Of a stretch of DNA of 64,000 nucleotides, positions 41,538 to 51,079 are shown piece by piece. Position numbers and translations under genes: made by a program. This DNA comes from Alitiscatomonas aceti. Its GTDB lineage: Bacteria; Bacillota; Clostridia; Lachnospirales; Lachnospiraceae. Below the pieces are notes generated by a model that was not told the origin of the DNA, ran no database searches, and saw only the letters and a list, made by a program, of their open reading frames with translations. The stretch covers positions 1 through 64,000 of the forward strand of contig NZ_JAOQJF010000001.1 of NCBI RefSeq assembly GCF_025567195.1, written 5' to 3'. The stretch's first letter is position 1. Each line of letters opens with the position of its first letter.

Positions 41538-42060
41538 TGGTCGTGTCTCTCCTTTTTTTCATCTCTTCCAGCTTCCTGCTGATAAACAGGAACAGGCGGT
41601 AAACGGCCAGCGTCGTCACCACCGTGAACACGGTTTCCGGGAGGATGATGTTTATAAGGTAATACCCAAAGCCCAGGCGTCCCCGGAACAGAAAGCCGAA
41701 TACATACAGGTACAGGTTGTATGCCAGTTCATTGACCACGCTGAGGGCCAGGGGCAGCGTGATATAATCCTCGTAATAATATCTGGTGGCAATGCCGTTT
41801 AAATATCCCATCCAGATATAGAACAGCGTATAAAATCCCATGGGGCCGCCGGAGGAAAGGTCCATCAGCAGTCCGGCCACCAGTCCGTAGCACATGCCCG
41901 ACGCGCTTCCCCGGATAAACCCAAAGGAGAAGATCAGGATCAGCATCAGGTTCGGGTAGGCTGAAAGGAACGGCAGCAGCGGGAACACGCAGGTCTGGAC
42001 CGAAAACGCCAGCAAAAGCAGGACAAGGTTCAGCGCGATCTGTTTTAAATTACTATTCAT
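41530..42060 (-). CDS. mreD: Rod shape-determining protein MreD
   Basis: A 176-aa membrane protein of the elongasome with about five to six helices (LVLLLLAFSVQTCVFPLLPF; FIRGSASGMCYGLVAGLLMD). The ATG at 42060 is preferred over a TTG one codon upstream; it overlaps the end of mreC by 8 bases. MreD is poorly conserved in sequence, but the length, topology and position between mreC and mrdA make the call safe. Confidence 0.93.
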   Translation of the reverse strand: MNSNLKQIALNLVLLLLAFSVQTCVFPLLPFLSAYPNLMLILIFSFGFIRGSASGMCYGLVAGLLMDLSSGGPMGFYTLFYIWMGYLNGIATRYYYEDYITLPLALSVVNELAYNLYLYVFGFLFRGRLGFGYYLINIILPETVFTVVTTLAVYRLFLFISRKLEEMKKRRDTTIA

Positions 42061-42895
42061 CAAATTCAGGCCCTGCCTCCTTTAGATCTGTGATCACCAG
42101 CACCTCCTGGAGACGGTCGAACTGGGCCACCGGGATCACGTAGCCGGATTTCGTCAGGTTGTCATTGTAGTCCACCGTGATATCCGTAGCATAGCCGATG
42201 AGGATACCCGGCAGGAATTTTTCACTGATGTTGGAGGTTACGATCATATCCCCGTCCCGGATATCGTCGTCCTTTTCCATATATCCCAGGTTCAGCCGCC
42301 CCTCCTTGAACAGCTTAAGATCCCCGGACACCATGCACGTATCCCCGGACTGCTGGGCCATGGCGCTGACCTGGCTGGAATCGTCGATGATGGACCGGAC
42401 CGTGGCATAGTTGGCTCCCACATCCGTGACGATGCCCACTAAGCCGCCGCCGGCAATGACGTTCATATTTTCCTTAATACCGTCGTCCGCCCCCTTGTCG
42501 ATGCGGAACACAGAAAACCAGTTTCCTGAATCCTTGGCAATGATCCTGGCCCCCACCTTCTGGTACTGCATGTACTGGGTATCCAGCTCATAAAGCTCCC
42601 GGAGCCGCTCCAGCTCCTGCTGCTCTGCCCGGAGCCTTGTATTCTCCTCTGTGAGTTCATCCACCTGGGCCTTTAAGGTCTCGTTTTCCTTCATGGTGTC
42701 CTTTAAGCTCCCCAGGGCGCTGGCCTCCTTATAGATGCTTCCGCCCACGGCGTTGATCCCCGACTGGATCGGGACCAGCACATAGCCCACCGCATTCCGC
42801 AGCGGATTTAAAAGACTGCCGTTTAAGGATGTAATGCCGATCATGCAGACACAGACTGCCGACAGTCCGAATAAAAAATATCTGGTGTTTTTCAT
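42053..42895 (-). CDS. mreC: Rod shape-determining protein MreC
   Basis: Extracytoplasmic scaffold of the elongasome. The 280-aa protein has one membrane helix (FGLSAVCVCMIGITSLNG), a coiled coil (LKAQVDELTEENTRLRAEQQ, about residues 73-105), and the MreC beta domain (ARIIAKDSGNWFSVFRIDKG, GGGLVGIVTDVGANYATVR). It starts 2 bases after radC and is followed by mreD. mreB is not in the window. Confidence 0.96.
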   Translation of the reverse strand: MKNTRYFLFGLSAVCVCMIGITSLNGSLLNPLRNAVGYVLVPIQSGINAVGGSIYKEASALGSLKDTMKENETLKAQVDELTEENTRLRAEQQELERLRELYELDTQYMQYQKVGARIIAKDSGNWFSVFRIDKGADDGIKENMNVIAGGGLVGIVTDVGANYATVRSIIDDSSQVSAMAQQSGDTCMVSGDLKLFKEGRLNLGYMEKDDDIRDGDMIVTSNISEKFLPGILIGYATDITVDYNDNLTKSGYVIPVAQFDRLQEVLVITDLKEAGPEFDE

Positions 42896-42897
42896 TG

Positions 42898-43599
42898 TTA
42901 CAGAATTCCCCGTTCTTTCAGGCTCACATAGGAAGTATCCCCGATTATGATATGGTCTAACAGCGGGATGCCTATCAATTTCCCGGCCTCCTCCACCCGC
43001 TTTGTAAACAGGCAGTCCTCCCGGCTGGGGGCAGCGTCGCCGCTGGGATGGTTATGGAGCAGGATCACCGAGGAGCCCCGGTAGCGGAGAGCCTCAATAA
43101 ACAGCTCCCTAGGCGTGGCCAGGGAGGCGTTGACCGTCCCCTTGGAAATATCCACATCCCGGATCAGCACATTTTTCGTGTTGAGCACCAGGAGCTTCAC
43201 ATGCTCCTGCTCCATATGACGCATCTCCTCCATAAAATAATCGGCGATCACCGCCGGATGGTCGAAGACCAGCTCCCTGCCGGATCGGACCGCCTTCCAG
43301 ATCCGTCTGGAAAGCTCCCCCACTGCCGCCAGCTGGATGGCCTTCACGTTTCCGATGCCCCGGACTGCCTTATAGTCCGGCAGCGTATGATGAAGAAGGC
43401 CGGGAAGTCCCGGAGGATCTCCCAGCGTCAATATCTTCTCTGCCAGGGCCCTGGCAGAAATATCCTTTGTACCGGTCCTCAGGATCACAGCTAAAAGCTC
43501 CGCATCCGATAAGACCTCCACGCCCTGTTCCATGGCCTTTTCATAGGGCCGTTCAGAAACAGGCAGGTTTTTCATGGTTTCGGTTCTCTTTTCATTCAT
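42898..43599 (-). CDS. radC: RadC/JAB-domain protein
   Basis: A 233-aa protein with an N-terminal helix-hairpin-helix part (LSDAELLAVILRTGTKDISA; YKAVRGIGNVKAIQLAAVGE) and a C-terminal JAB/MPN metalloprotease-like domain. The domain has the metal motif HNHPSGDAAPSREDCLFTKR and ends DHIIIGDTSYVSLKERGIL. Despite its name, a DNA repair role is doubtful. It lies directly before mreC, the normal position in many Firmicutes. Confidence 0.96.
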   Translation of the reverse strand: MNEKRTETMKNLPVSERPYEKAMEQGVEVLSDAELLAVILRTGTKDISARALAEKILTLGDPPGLPGLLHHTLPDYKAVRGIGNVKAIQLAAVGELSRRIWKAVRSGRELVFDHPAVIADYFMEEMRHMEQEHVKLLVLNTKNVLIRDVDISKGTVNASLATPRELFIEALRYRGSSVILLHNHPSGDAAPSREDCLFTKRVEEAGKLIGIPLLDHIIIGDTSYVSLKERGIL

Positions 43600-43650
43600 T
43601 CTGGTACACCTGGCCTTTCCGGCTCTCCAAGTACCTTACTTCTCCCGGTG

Positions 43651-43902
43651 TCAGATGAAATGATACGTCAGAATGGCGATGATCACGCCAATGATGCTGG
43701 CCATGGTGATCCGGATGCTCAAGCCAAAGGTAATGACCAGGATCCCAAGGTTCAGTACCAGGGGATCATTTAACCCAAAGGACTGGCCAAAGTTCAGCCA
43801 GGATAAAAACGGCACTCCCGACGCCGCCTCCCCGATGAAGCCGCCTAAGACGATACCGGATAAGACCATGAGCAGAAGCACCCAGGAATTTTTGCTTCTC
43901 AT
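43651..43902 (-). CDS. DUF4321 small membrane protein
   Basis: An 83-aa protein with two or three hydrophobic segments (WVLLLMVLSGIVLGGFIGEA; LVLNLGILVITFGLSIRI; IIGVIIAILTYHFI) and the conserved-looking middle LSWLNFGQSFGLNDP. This matches the DUF4321 pattern often seen beside radC/mre genes in Clostridia. Function unknown. A GAGGTAG site supports the start, and a SigA promoter upstream may drive the whole radC-mre-min-rodA series. Confidence 0.85.
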   Translation of the reverse strand: MRSKNSWVLLLMVLSGIVLGGFIGEAASGVPFLSWLNFGQSFGLNDPLVLNLGILVITFGLSIRITMASIIGVIIAILTYHFI

Positions 43903-43926
43903 GATACTACCTCGCGTATGCTACAC

Positions 43927-43955
43927 AATATAACACATTTTTCCATTCAATACAA
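43927..43955 (-). promoter_or_regulatory. Promoter of the DUF4321-radC-mre series
   Basis: Minus strand: TTGTAT (43950-43955), 17-base spacer, TATATT (43927-43932), about 25 bases before the DUF4321 ATG. Confidence 0.7.
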
Positions 43956-44008
43956 TGCGTCCGGCCAGAAACCGCCGCCGTCACTTCTTAAAAGTTTCTT
44001 TAAATTTT

Positions 44009-45289
44009 TTAAAGATTTACGATCCCCGCGTCACAAAGCTTCTGTAAGGACATTAAGATCCCCAGCTTTGCGTGGTACCAGGTAAGACCTCCCTGGAAGT
44101 AAACGGCATAGGGCGGCTTGATGGGCGCGTCGGCAGAAAGCTCGATGGAGGCTCCCTGGATAAAGGCCCCGGCTGCCATGATCACATCGGAATCATAGCC
44201 CGGCATGGCCCAGGGCTCCGGCGTTACAAAGCTGTCCACCGGTGCTGCCGCCTGGATCCCCTCACAGAACCGGATCACGCCCTCGGGAGTCCCGAAGGTA
44301 ATGGCCTGGATGATGTCGTGACGGCTCTCGCTTCCGTTGGGAACAACGCCAAAGCCCAGCTTCTCATACAGGTTTGCGGCAAATACTGCGCCCTTTAAGG
44401 CCCCGGCCACCACCGTGGGGGCTAAGAACAGGCCCTGGTATAAGGACTGGCTGACGCCCAGGCTGGCACCTACCTCTTTGCCCAGGCCGGGAGCCGTCAG
44501 ACGGTAAGCTGCCCGCTCGATGCAGTCCTTTCTTCCCACGATATAACCGCCGATGGGAGCCAGGCCGCCGCCGGGATTTTTGATCAGAGAGCCGACGATC
44601 ATATCCGCTCCCACATCTGTGGGCTCCAGGGTCTCCACAAATTCGCCGTAGCAGTTGTCCACCATGCAGATCACATCGGGCTTTATGCTCTTTATGAAGG
44701 AGATCAGCTCTCCGATCCGCGCCACGGAAAGGGTGGGACGGGTGGCGTAGCCCTTGGACCGCTGGATCTCCACCAGCTTCGTCCGCTCATTGATGGCCTT
44801 CCGGATCCCTTCAAAATCAAAGCTGCCGTCGGGAAGCAGATCCACCTGGCTGTATGTGATGCCGAACTCCTTTAAGGAGCCCACGGAATCCCGGATGCCG
44901 ATAACCTCTTCCAGGGTATCGTAGGGCTTTCCCACCGGGGACAGGATCTCGTCTCCAGGTCTTAAGTTGCCCGAAAGGGCCACCGTCAGGGCATGGGTCC
45001 CGGAGATCAGCTGGGGACGCACCAGGGCGTCCTCGCCGTGAAAGGCCCTGGCGTATACCTCTTCCAGGGTATCCCGGCCCAGATCGTTATAGCCGTAGCC
45101 GGTGGTGCCTGCAAAATGGATATCGCTGACCCTGGCCTCCTGCATGGCTTTAATGACCTTCAGCTGATTATACTCCGCCACCCCGTCGATCTCCTCAAAC
45201 CGCTCCTTTAAGGCAGCCTCCGTTTCTCTGGCAAATTTAAGCACTTTCTCGGAAATTCCGAGCTGTTCATACATTCCTGTAAGTTCCAT
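44009..45289 (-). CDS. Methionine gamma-lyase-family PLP protein (aluminium resistance-like)
   Basis: A 426-aa fold-type I PLP protein of the family often named methionine gamma-lyase-like or aluminium resistance protein. The cofactor lysine is in MIVGSLIKNPGGGLAPIGGY, and the Asp contacting the pyridine ring is in ICMVDNCYGEFVE. It begins with ISEKVLKFARETEAALKERF. The true reaction is unsettled; C-S lyase activity is suggested by homology only. It is 52 bases downstream of miaA and probably in that transcript, as in many Firmicutes. Confidence 0.93.
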   Translation of the reverse strand: MELTGMYEQLGISEKVLKFARETEAALKERFEEIDGVAEYNQLKVIKAMQEARVSDIHFAGTTGYGYNDLGRDTLEEVYARAFHGEDALVRPQLISGTHALTVALSGNLRPGDEILSPVGKPYDTLEEVIGIRDSVGSLKEFGITYSQVDLLPDGSFDFEGIRKAINERTKLVEIQRSKGYATRPTLSVARIGELISFIKSIKPDVICMVDNCYGEFVETLEPTDVGADMIVGSLIKNPGGGLAPIGGYIVGRKDCIERAAYRLTAPGLGKEVGASLGVSQSLYQGLFLAPTVVAGALKGAVFAANLYEKLGFGVVPNGSESRHDIIQAITFGTPEGVIRFCEGIQAAAPVDSFVTPEPWAMPGYDSDVIMAAGAFIQGASIELSADAPIKPPYAVYFQGGLTWYHAKLGILMSLQKLCDAGIVNL

Positions 45290-45340
45290 GACTTTATTTT
45301 CGCTCCTTCTTCTTTCCTCCGGCCCTGCCGCCGGTTCCCG

Positions 45341-46288
45341 TTACTTTATGATCTTCCGTTCCTTAAGATCCCTGGTCATCCATTCCAGGATCTGATCCCG
45401 GTCAAAGGAAAACCGTTCCTGGTCCACCCAGGTCACATCCCGTTCCCGCTTAAACCAGGTCAGCTGCCGCTTGGCAAAATGCCTGGTATCCCGCTTGAGG
45501 ATATAGACAGCCTCCTCCAGGCTGGTCTCCCCGGAAAGGCAGTCCAGGATCTCTTTGTAGCCCAGGCCCTGCATGGACACCAGATCCCTGGTGCAGCCCA
45601 TGGCCTTCAGCCTCTCCACCTCGTCCACCAGGCCGTTTTCCAGCATCTCGTCCACCCGCCTGTCAATGCGGGAATAAAGCCTTCCCCGGTCCATATTAAG
45701 GACGTAATAGGCAAAGTTGTAGGGCGAGGTCTTCTCTCGCTCTGCGGCGTTGTGGGCGGAGATCTTTTCCCCGGTCTTTTCGTAAAACTCCAGGGCGCGG
45801 ATCACCCGCTTCACATTGTTTTCATGGATGGCCTCTGCCGATTCCGGATCCCGCTCCATTAACATCTTATGGAGGACCGGCGGCCCTTCCTTCTCTGCCA
45901 GCGCCTCCAGCCTGTGCCTGTATTCCATATCGCCGTCGTTTTCCGTAAAATCGATGTCGTATAAAAGGGCCTGGATATAAAAGCCCGTCCCTCCGGCCAC
46001 AATGGGGATATGGCCGTTTTCCCGGATCCTTTTCATGGCCTTTTTCGCCATATCCTGGAATACCACCACGTTGAAGGCTTCCTCCGGATCCAGCACGTCG
46101 ATGAGGTAGTGGGGGATCCCGTCCATCTCCTCTTTCGTCACCTTGGCAGAGCCCACGTCCATATGGCGGTAGACCTGCATGGAATCGGCGCTGATGATCT
46201 CACCGCCGATGCGTTTGGCCAGGGCCACAGAAAGCGCCGTCTTTCCCGACGCCGTGGGCCCTGTCAGTATGATTAAAGGCTGTTTCAT
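45341..46288 (-). CDS. miaA: tRNA dimethylallyltransferase MiaA
   Basis: Adds the dimethylallyl group to A37 of tRNAs reading UNN codons, the step before MiaB. The 315-aa protein has the P-loop LIILTGPTASGKTALSVALA near the N-terminus, SADSMQVYRHMDVGSAKVT, YLIDVLDPEEAFNVV, and VSMQGLGYKEILD. The ATG at 46288 overlaps the mutL TGA by one base. The order miaB-mutS-mutL-miaA brings both tRNA-modification steps together with mismatch repair. Confidence 0.98.
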   Translation of the reverse strand: MKQPLIILTGPTASGKTALSVALAKRIGGEIISADSMQVYRHMDVGSAKVTKEEMDGIPHYLIDVLDPEEAFNVVVFQDMAKKAMKRIRENGHIPIVAGGTGFYIQALLYDIDFTENDGDMEYRHRLEALAEKEGPPVLHKMLMERDPESAEAIHENNVKRVIRALEFYEKTGEKISAHNAAEREKTSPYNFAYYVLNMDRGRLYSRIDRRVDEMLENGLVDEVERLKAMGCTRDLVSMQGLGYKEILDCLSGETSLEEAVYILKRDTRHFAKRQLTWFKRERDVTWVDQERFSFDRDQILEWMTRDLKERKIIK

Positions 46289-48384
46289 CACACGATCCTC
46301 TTAAATTTCTTTTCCATTTCATATTTGCTGATGGAAATGATGGTGGGCCGTCCGTGGGGACAGGCATAGGGATTTTCCAGGCCCAGCAGCTCGTCGATGA
46401 GCCTGTCCGCTTCCTGTTCTGAAAGGCGGTTGTTTCCCTTGACCGCCGCCTTACAGGACATGGAGGCGATCCGGTCGTAAACGGCCTCCGGCCCTGCGGC
46501 CCCGCTGTCCTCGGAAAGTCCGTCCAGCATTTCCATCAGAAGCTCCTTTTTGGCCAGGGAAAACAGGTTGTCCGGCACAGCCCGGACGGCGTACTCGTTC
46601 CCGCCGAAGGGCTCGATCTCAAAGCCCACCCTGGTAAAGACGTCCATGTGCTTCTTTAATAGCTCCTCCTCCTGCATGGAAAGGGTCAGGATAATGGGAG
46701 GGCTGATGAACTGGGAGGTATATTCCCTGGACTTTAAGGACCGGAACGTCTTTTCAAACAGCACCTTTTCATGGGCGGCGTGCTGGTCGATGATATACAG
46801 GCTCCCGTTATATTCCACCAGCCAGTAGGTGTCGAACACCTGTCCGATGAGCCGGTGGCGGCTCCTGGCCTTTTCTGAAAGCAGGCGGTCATCGAACATC
46901 TCCATCTGCTCTGCGGCCTGGGACGGAGGTTCTGTACGATGGACCTCCGGCTTAAGCTGCCGGGCTGACGGCTCTGCCTGGCGGGACGGTTCCCTGGCCG
47001 GACGGACTGGCTGCTCCATTGGGCGGGACGGCACCTCCGCCGGCTGGACCGGCTGCTCTGTCCCGCGGCCCTGCAACCCCGCGGCCCGGACGGACGGCTC
47101 CGTTTGCCGGACTGGCTGTTCCGAAAAGCCCGTGGGCTTTCCCTCTGGCCGCCCGGACCGTGCCGGAGCGGGGCCGGAGCCCACGGACGGCATCGCTGTC
47201 CGGCTTCCAGTCCCGGCTCTCCGGTCCCCATAGGGAGACCGTTCCTCCAGGACCCCCATGGCGGCCATCCTTTTTTTCTCAAAGGGCTCCGGAGCCCGGT
47301 GGGAGGTCTCTTTCCCGGAAGCCTCATTCCCGGCTCCGGATCTTCCCGGCTCCTTCTTCTCCTCATCCCTTCCTGTGATCTCCACCTGGGGGATCAGCTC
47401 CCGGCCGGACAGGGCCCCCTGGATCATCTGGCAGACGGTCTTATACAAAAACTCCCCGTCCTTGAACCGGAGCTCCATCTTGGAAGGATGGACGTTGACG
47501 TCGATGTATTCCGGCTCCACCGTAAAGTGCAGCATGGTAAAGGGATATTTATGCTGCATCATATAGCTCTTGTAGCCATCCTCAATGGCCTTGGCGATGA
47601 GGCCGCTTTTTATGTACCGGCCATTGATGAAATAATTTTCAAAATTCCGGTTGCCCCGGGCGATGGAGGGCTTTCCAATGAATCCAGACACCTGGAACAT
47701 CTCCGTTTCCACGGAGACCGGCAGAAGCTCCGCCGTGATCTCCCGGCCATAAATGGTGTAAATAATATCCTTCAGGTTATGGTTTCCCGAGGTATGGAGC
47801 TTATTCTGGTTATTGACGATCAGACGGATGGAGATCTCCGGATGGGACAGGGCGATCTTTTCCACCAGATCCGCCACATGGGCTCCCTCCGTGGCCGCGG
47901 TCTTTAAGAACTTCCGCCGGGCCGGGGTATTGAAGAACAGGTTCCGGGAAATAAACGTAGTGCCGTCGGGCGCTCCCACCTCCTCCAGGCTCTTTTCCTG
48001 CCCTCCCTCGATCTGGTACCGGCAGCCGGTCAGGCTGTCTCCCGTCTTCGTGATCAGCTCCACCTGGGAAACAGCGGCAATGCTGGATAAGGCCTCGCCC
48101 CTGAAACCCAGGGAGGAGACTGTCAGAAGATCCTCTGCCGACCGGATCTTGCTGGTGGAATGGCGGAGGAATGCCAGCGGAAGCTCCTCACGTTTTATCC
48201 CGCAGCCATTATCGGTGATGCGGATAAAGCCGATTCCTCCCTCCCGGATCTCCGCAGTGATGGCCGTGGCCCCTGCGTCAATGGCGTTTTCCATCAGCTC
48301 CTTCACCACAGAAGCCGGCCGTTCCACCACCTCTCCGGCGGCGATCTGGTTGATGGTATTCTGATCCAGCACCTGGATCGGCAT
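46288..48384 (-). CDS. mutL: DNA mismatch repair protein MutL
   Basis: GHKL ATPase/endonuclease recruited by MutS. The 698-aa protein shows the N-terminal ATPase motifs NQIAAGEVVERPASVVKELM, NAIDAGA, ITDNGCGI and GFRGEALSSI. The C-terminal dimerisation/endonuclease domain includes DQHAAHEKVLFEK and ACPHGRPTIISISK. These are joined by an unusually repetitive Pro/Arg/Gln/Glu-rich linker at about residues 385-495. DQHAAHE matches the endonuclease metal motif DQHA(X)2E expected in non-methyl-directed systems. Confidence 0.98.
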   Translation of the reverse strand: MPIQVLDQNTINQIAAGEVVERPASVVKELMENAIDAGATAITAEIREGGIGFIRITDNGCGIKREELPLAFLRHSTSKIRSAEDLLTVSSLGFRGEALSSIAAVSQVELITKTGDSLTGCRYQIEGGQEKSLEEVGAPDGTTFISRNLFFNTPARRKFLKTAATEGAHVADLVEKIALSHPEISIRLIVNNQNKLHTSGNHNLKDIIYTIYGREITAELLPVSVETEMFQVSGFIGKPSIARGNRNFENYFINGRYIKSGLIAKAIEDGYKSYMMQHKYPFTMLHFTVEPEYIDVNVHPSKMELRFKDGEFLYKTVCQMIQGALSGRELIPQVEITGRDEEKKEPGRSGAGNEASGKETSHRAPEPFEKKRMAAMGVLEERSPYGDRRAGTGSRTAMPSVGSGPAPARSGRPEGKPTGFSEQPVRQTEPSVRAAGLQGRGTEQPVQPAEVPSRPMEQPVRPAREPSRQAEPSARQLKPEVHRTEPPSQAAEQMEMFDDRLLSEKARSRHRLIGQVFDTYWLVEYNGSLYIIDQHAAHEKVLFEKTFRSLKSREYTSQFISPPIILTLSMQEEELLKKHMDVFTRVGFEIEPFGGNEYAVRAVPDNLFSLAKKELLMEMLDGLSEDSGAAGPEAVYDRIASMSCKAAVKGNNRLSEQEADRLIDELLGLENPYACPHGRPTIISISKYEMEKKFKRIV

Positions 48385-48413
48385 AAAGATCCCTCCCTTT
48401 CCCGGTACGGCCC

Positions 48414-51068
48414 CTACTGCCAGCGGTTTTTCAGCCTGGTCTGGAGCCGGTATAAGGTATTTAACGCGTCAATGGGGGTCATGGTGGAAAGCTCCAGATC
48501 CCCCAGCTCCTTTATGATATCGTCGTCCTTTACTGTATCAAAAATGGACATCTGATTTAAGTCCACCTCATCGGGCTTTGCCACGGCCTTATGCTGGACG
48601 GAGGACGCCGACATCTGGGCGATCTCCCTGGCGTGGGCCGTGATATCGGCGCTGGAAAGCTCCTCCACCAGTTCCTTGGCCCGCTGGATCACCGAATCCG
48701 GCACCCCGGCCAGCTTGGCCACCTGGATGCCGTAGCTCTTATCGGCCCCGCCCTTTACAATCTTCCGCAGGAATACAATATCGTCGCCCTGCTCCTTGAC
48801 GGCGATACAGTAGTTGTTCACGCCGTTTATGGTGCCCTCCAGCTCGGTCAGCTCGTGATAGTGGGTGGCGAACAGCGTCTTGGCTCCCAGGAGCCTGGGA
48901 TTGCTGATGTGCTCGATCACCGCCCATGCGATGGAAAGTCCGTCAAAGGTACTGGTCCCCCGGCCGATCTCGTCCAGGACCAGGAGGCTGTTCTTTGTGG
49001 CGTTCCTTAAGATATTGGCCACCTCCGTCATCTCCACCATAAAGGTGCTCTGGCCCGAAGCCAGGTCGTCGGAGGCTCCCACACGGGTGAAGATCCGGTC
49101 GCAGATCCCAATATTGGCCTCATCTGCCGGCACAAAGCTTCCGATCTGGGCCATGAGGACGATCAGGGCCGTCTGGCGCATATAGGTGGATTTTCCGGCC
49201 ATATTGGGGCCTGTGATCACTGAGATCCGGTTCTTTCCGTTGTCCAGATACGTGTCGTTGGCCACGAACAGATCGTCCCGCATCATCTTCTCCACCACTG
49301 GGTGGCGGCCGTTCCGGATATGGATGACGCCCCGTTCATTGATCTTCGGCTTCACATAGTTGTTCCGCATGGCCACCGCAGACAGGGCGGTGAACACGTC
49401 GGCTCCGGCAATGGCCTTGGCAGTGCCCTGGATCCGGACCACCTCTCCGGCGATCTGGTCCCGGACGCCGCAGAACAGCTCATATTCCAGGGTGTAAAGC
49501 CGGTCCTCGGCCCCCATGATCACGTCCTCCAGCTCCTTTAACCGGTCGGTGGTGTACCGCTCGGCGTTGGTCAGGGTCTGCTTCCGGATGAAATAATCCG
49601 GCACCAGCTCCTTAAAGGAATTGGTCACCTCAAAATAATAGCCGAACACCTTGTTGAACTTGATCTTCAGATTCCTGATCCCTGTTTTTTCCCGTTCCTG
49701 GGACTCCAATTCTGCCAGCCATGCCTTCCCCTCGGTCTTGGCCTTCCGGTACTGGTCTGCCTCTTCGCTGTACCCGTCCTTAATGATCCCGCCTTCCCGC
49801 ACCGTAATGGGCGGCTCCTCCACAATGGCCCGGTCCACCAGGTCATAAAGATCCTCCAGGGGATCCAGCTCCTCATGGATCTCCTTTAAAAGGTCACAGG
49901 AAAACTCATTTAACAGGCGCTTGATGTGCGGCAGCATGGACAGGGAGGTCTTAAACGCCAGAAGATCCCTGGGGTTGGCAGTCTTATAGCTGATACGGCC
50001 CAGGAGCCGCTCCAGATCGTAGACGGAATTTAAGTATTCCCGGATCTCCTCCCTGGAGATAAAGTTCATGTTCAGCTCCTCCACCGCAGCCTGGCGCTTC
50101 TCGATCTCTGCCTTCCGGACCAGCGGCTGCTCGATAAAGGACCTGAGCATCCTGGCTCCCATGGCCGTTCTGGTCCGGTCCAGGACCCAGAGAAGGGATC
50201 CCCGTTTCTGCTTTTCCCGCAGCGTCTCCACCAGTTCCAGATTCCTCCGGGTGGAGGTATCGATCATCATAAACTGGCCGGAGGTATAAGGCGTGAGCTT
50301 CGTAAGCTGGGACAGATCGTTTTTCTGTGTCTCATAAAGATACTGGAGCACACAGCCGGACGCGATCATACCGTTTTCATAATCTCCCAGGCCCAGCCCC
50401 TCCAGGCTTAAGACCTTAAAATGCTCCTTTAGTACCTTCCGGCAGACGTCGTCAGAAAAGAACCGGCTGTCCAGGGACGAGACTGCCATCTGATACCTGT
50501 CCCTTAGCTCCTCCACGTTGAGGCCGGACATATAAAGGGCCTCGTTGCAGATCAGCTCTGACGGCGAAAACTTATTGATCTCGTCCAGGAGCGCCCGCTC
50601 GGAGCCTGTCTCCGTAACAAAAAAATCGCCGGTCGTAATATCGACCGTCGCTATCCCATAGTTATTTCCCGTATAAACAACGGCCATCAGGTAGTTGTTC
50701 TTTGTTTCATCCAGTGCCTGGTCGCTTAAGATGGTGCCAGGAGTCACCACCCGGATGACCTCCCGCTTCACAAGCCCCTTCGCCTGCTTCGGATCCTCCA
50801 TCTGCTCGGCAATGGCCACCTTGTAGCCCTTCTGTACCAGGCGGTTTAAGTACGTCTCCACGGCATGGTGGGGGACGCCGCACATGGGCGCCCGCTCCTC
50901 CAGGCCGCAGTCTTTTCCTGTCAGTGTCAGTTCCAGCTCCCGGGACACGGTCCTGGCGTCCTCAAAGAACATTTCGTAAAAATCCCCGAGACGGTAAAAC
51001 AGGATGCAGTCGGGATATTCCTTTTTCGTCTCCAGGTAATGGGTCATCATTGGTGATAATTGTGCCAC
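48414..51068 (-). CDS. mutS: DNA mismatch repair protein MutS
   Basis: Mismatch-recognition ATPase. The 884-aa protein has the N-terminal mismatch-binding domain with the Phe-Tyr-Glu motif in LFYRLGDFYEMFFEDA, the connector and clamp domains, and the ABC ATPase domain (TGPNMAGKSTYMRQTALIVL, LVLDEIGRGTSTFDG, FATHYHELTELE). It is followed 29 bases later by mutL and preceded by miaB. Confidence 0.99.
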   Translation of the reverse strand: MAQLSPMMTHYLETKKEYPDCILFYRLGDFYEMFFEDARTVSRELELTLTGKDCGLEERAPMCGVPHHAVETYLNRLVQKGYKVAIAEQMEDPKQAKGLVKREVIRVVTPGTILSDQALDETKNNYLMAVVYTGNNYGIATVDITTGDFFVTETGSERALLDEINKFSPSELICNEALYMSGLNVEELRDRYQMAVSSLDSRFFSDDVCRKVLKEHFKVLSLEGLGLGDYENGMIASGCVLQYLYETQKNDLSQLTKLTPYTSGQFMMIDTSTRRNLELVETLREKQKRGSLLWVLDRTRTAMGARMLRSFIEQPLVRKAEIEKRQAAVEELNMNFISREEIREYLNSVYDLERLLGRISYKTANPRDLLAFKTSLSMLPHIKRLLNEFSCDLLKEIHEELDPLEDLYDLVDRAIVEEPPITVREGGIIKDGYSEEADQYRKAKTEGKAWLAELESQEREKTGIRNLKIKFNKVFGYYFEVTNSFKELVPDYFIRKQTLTNAERYTTDRLKELEDVIMGAEDRLYTLEYELFCGVRDQIAGEVVRIQGTAKAIAGADVFTALSAVAMRNNYVKPKINERGVIHIRNGRHPVVEKMMRDDLFVANDTYLDNGKNRISVITGPNMAGKSTYMRQTALIVLMAQIGSFVPADEANIGICDRIFTRVGASDDLASGQSTFMVEMTEVANILRNATKNSLLVLDEIGRGTSTFDGLSIAWAVIEHISNPRLLGAKTLFATHYHELTELEGTINGVNNYCIAVKEQGDDIVFLRKIVKGGADKSYGIQVAKLAGVPDSVIQRAKELVEELSSADITAHAREIAQMSASSVQHKAVAKPDEVDLNQMSIFDTVKDDDIIKELGDLELSTMTPIDALNTLYRLQTRLKNRWQ

Positions 51069-51079
51069 TTTCTTACCTC

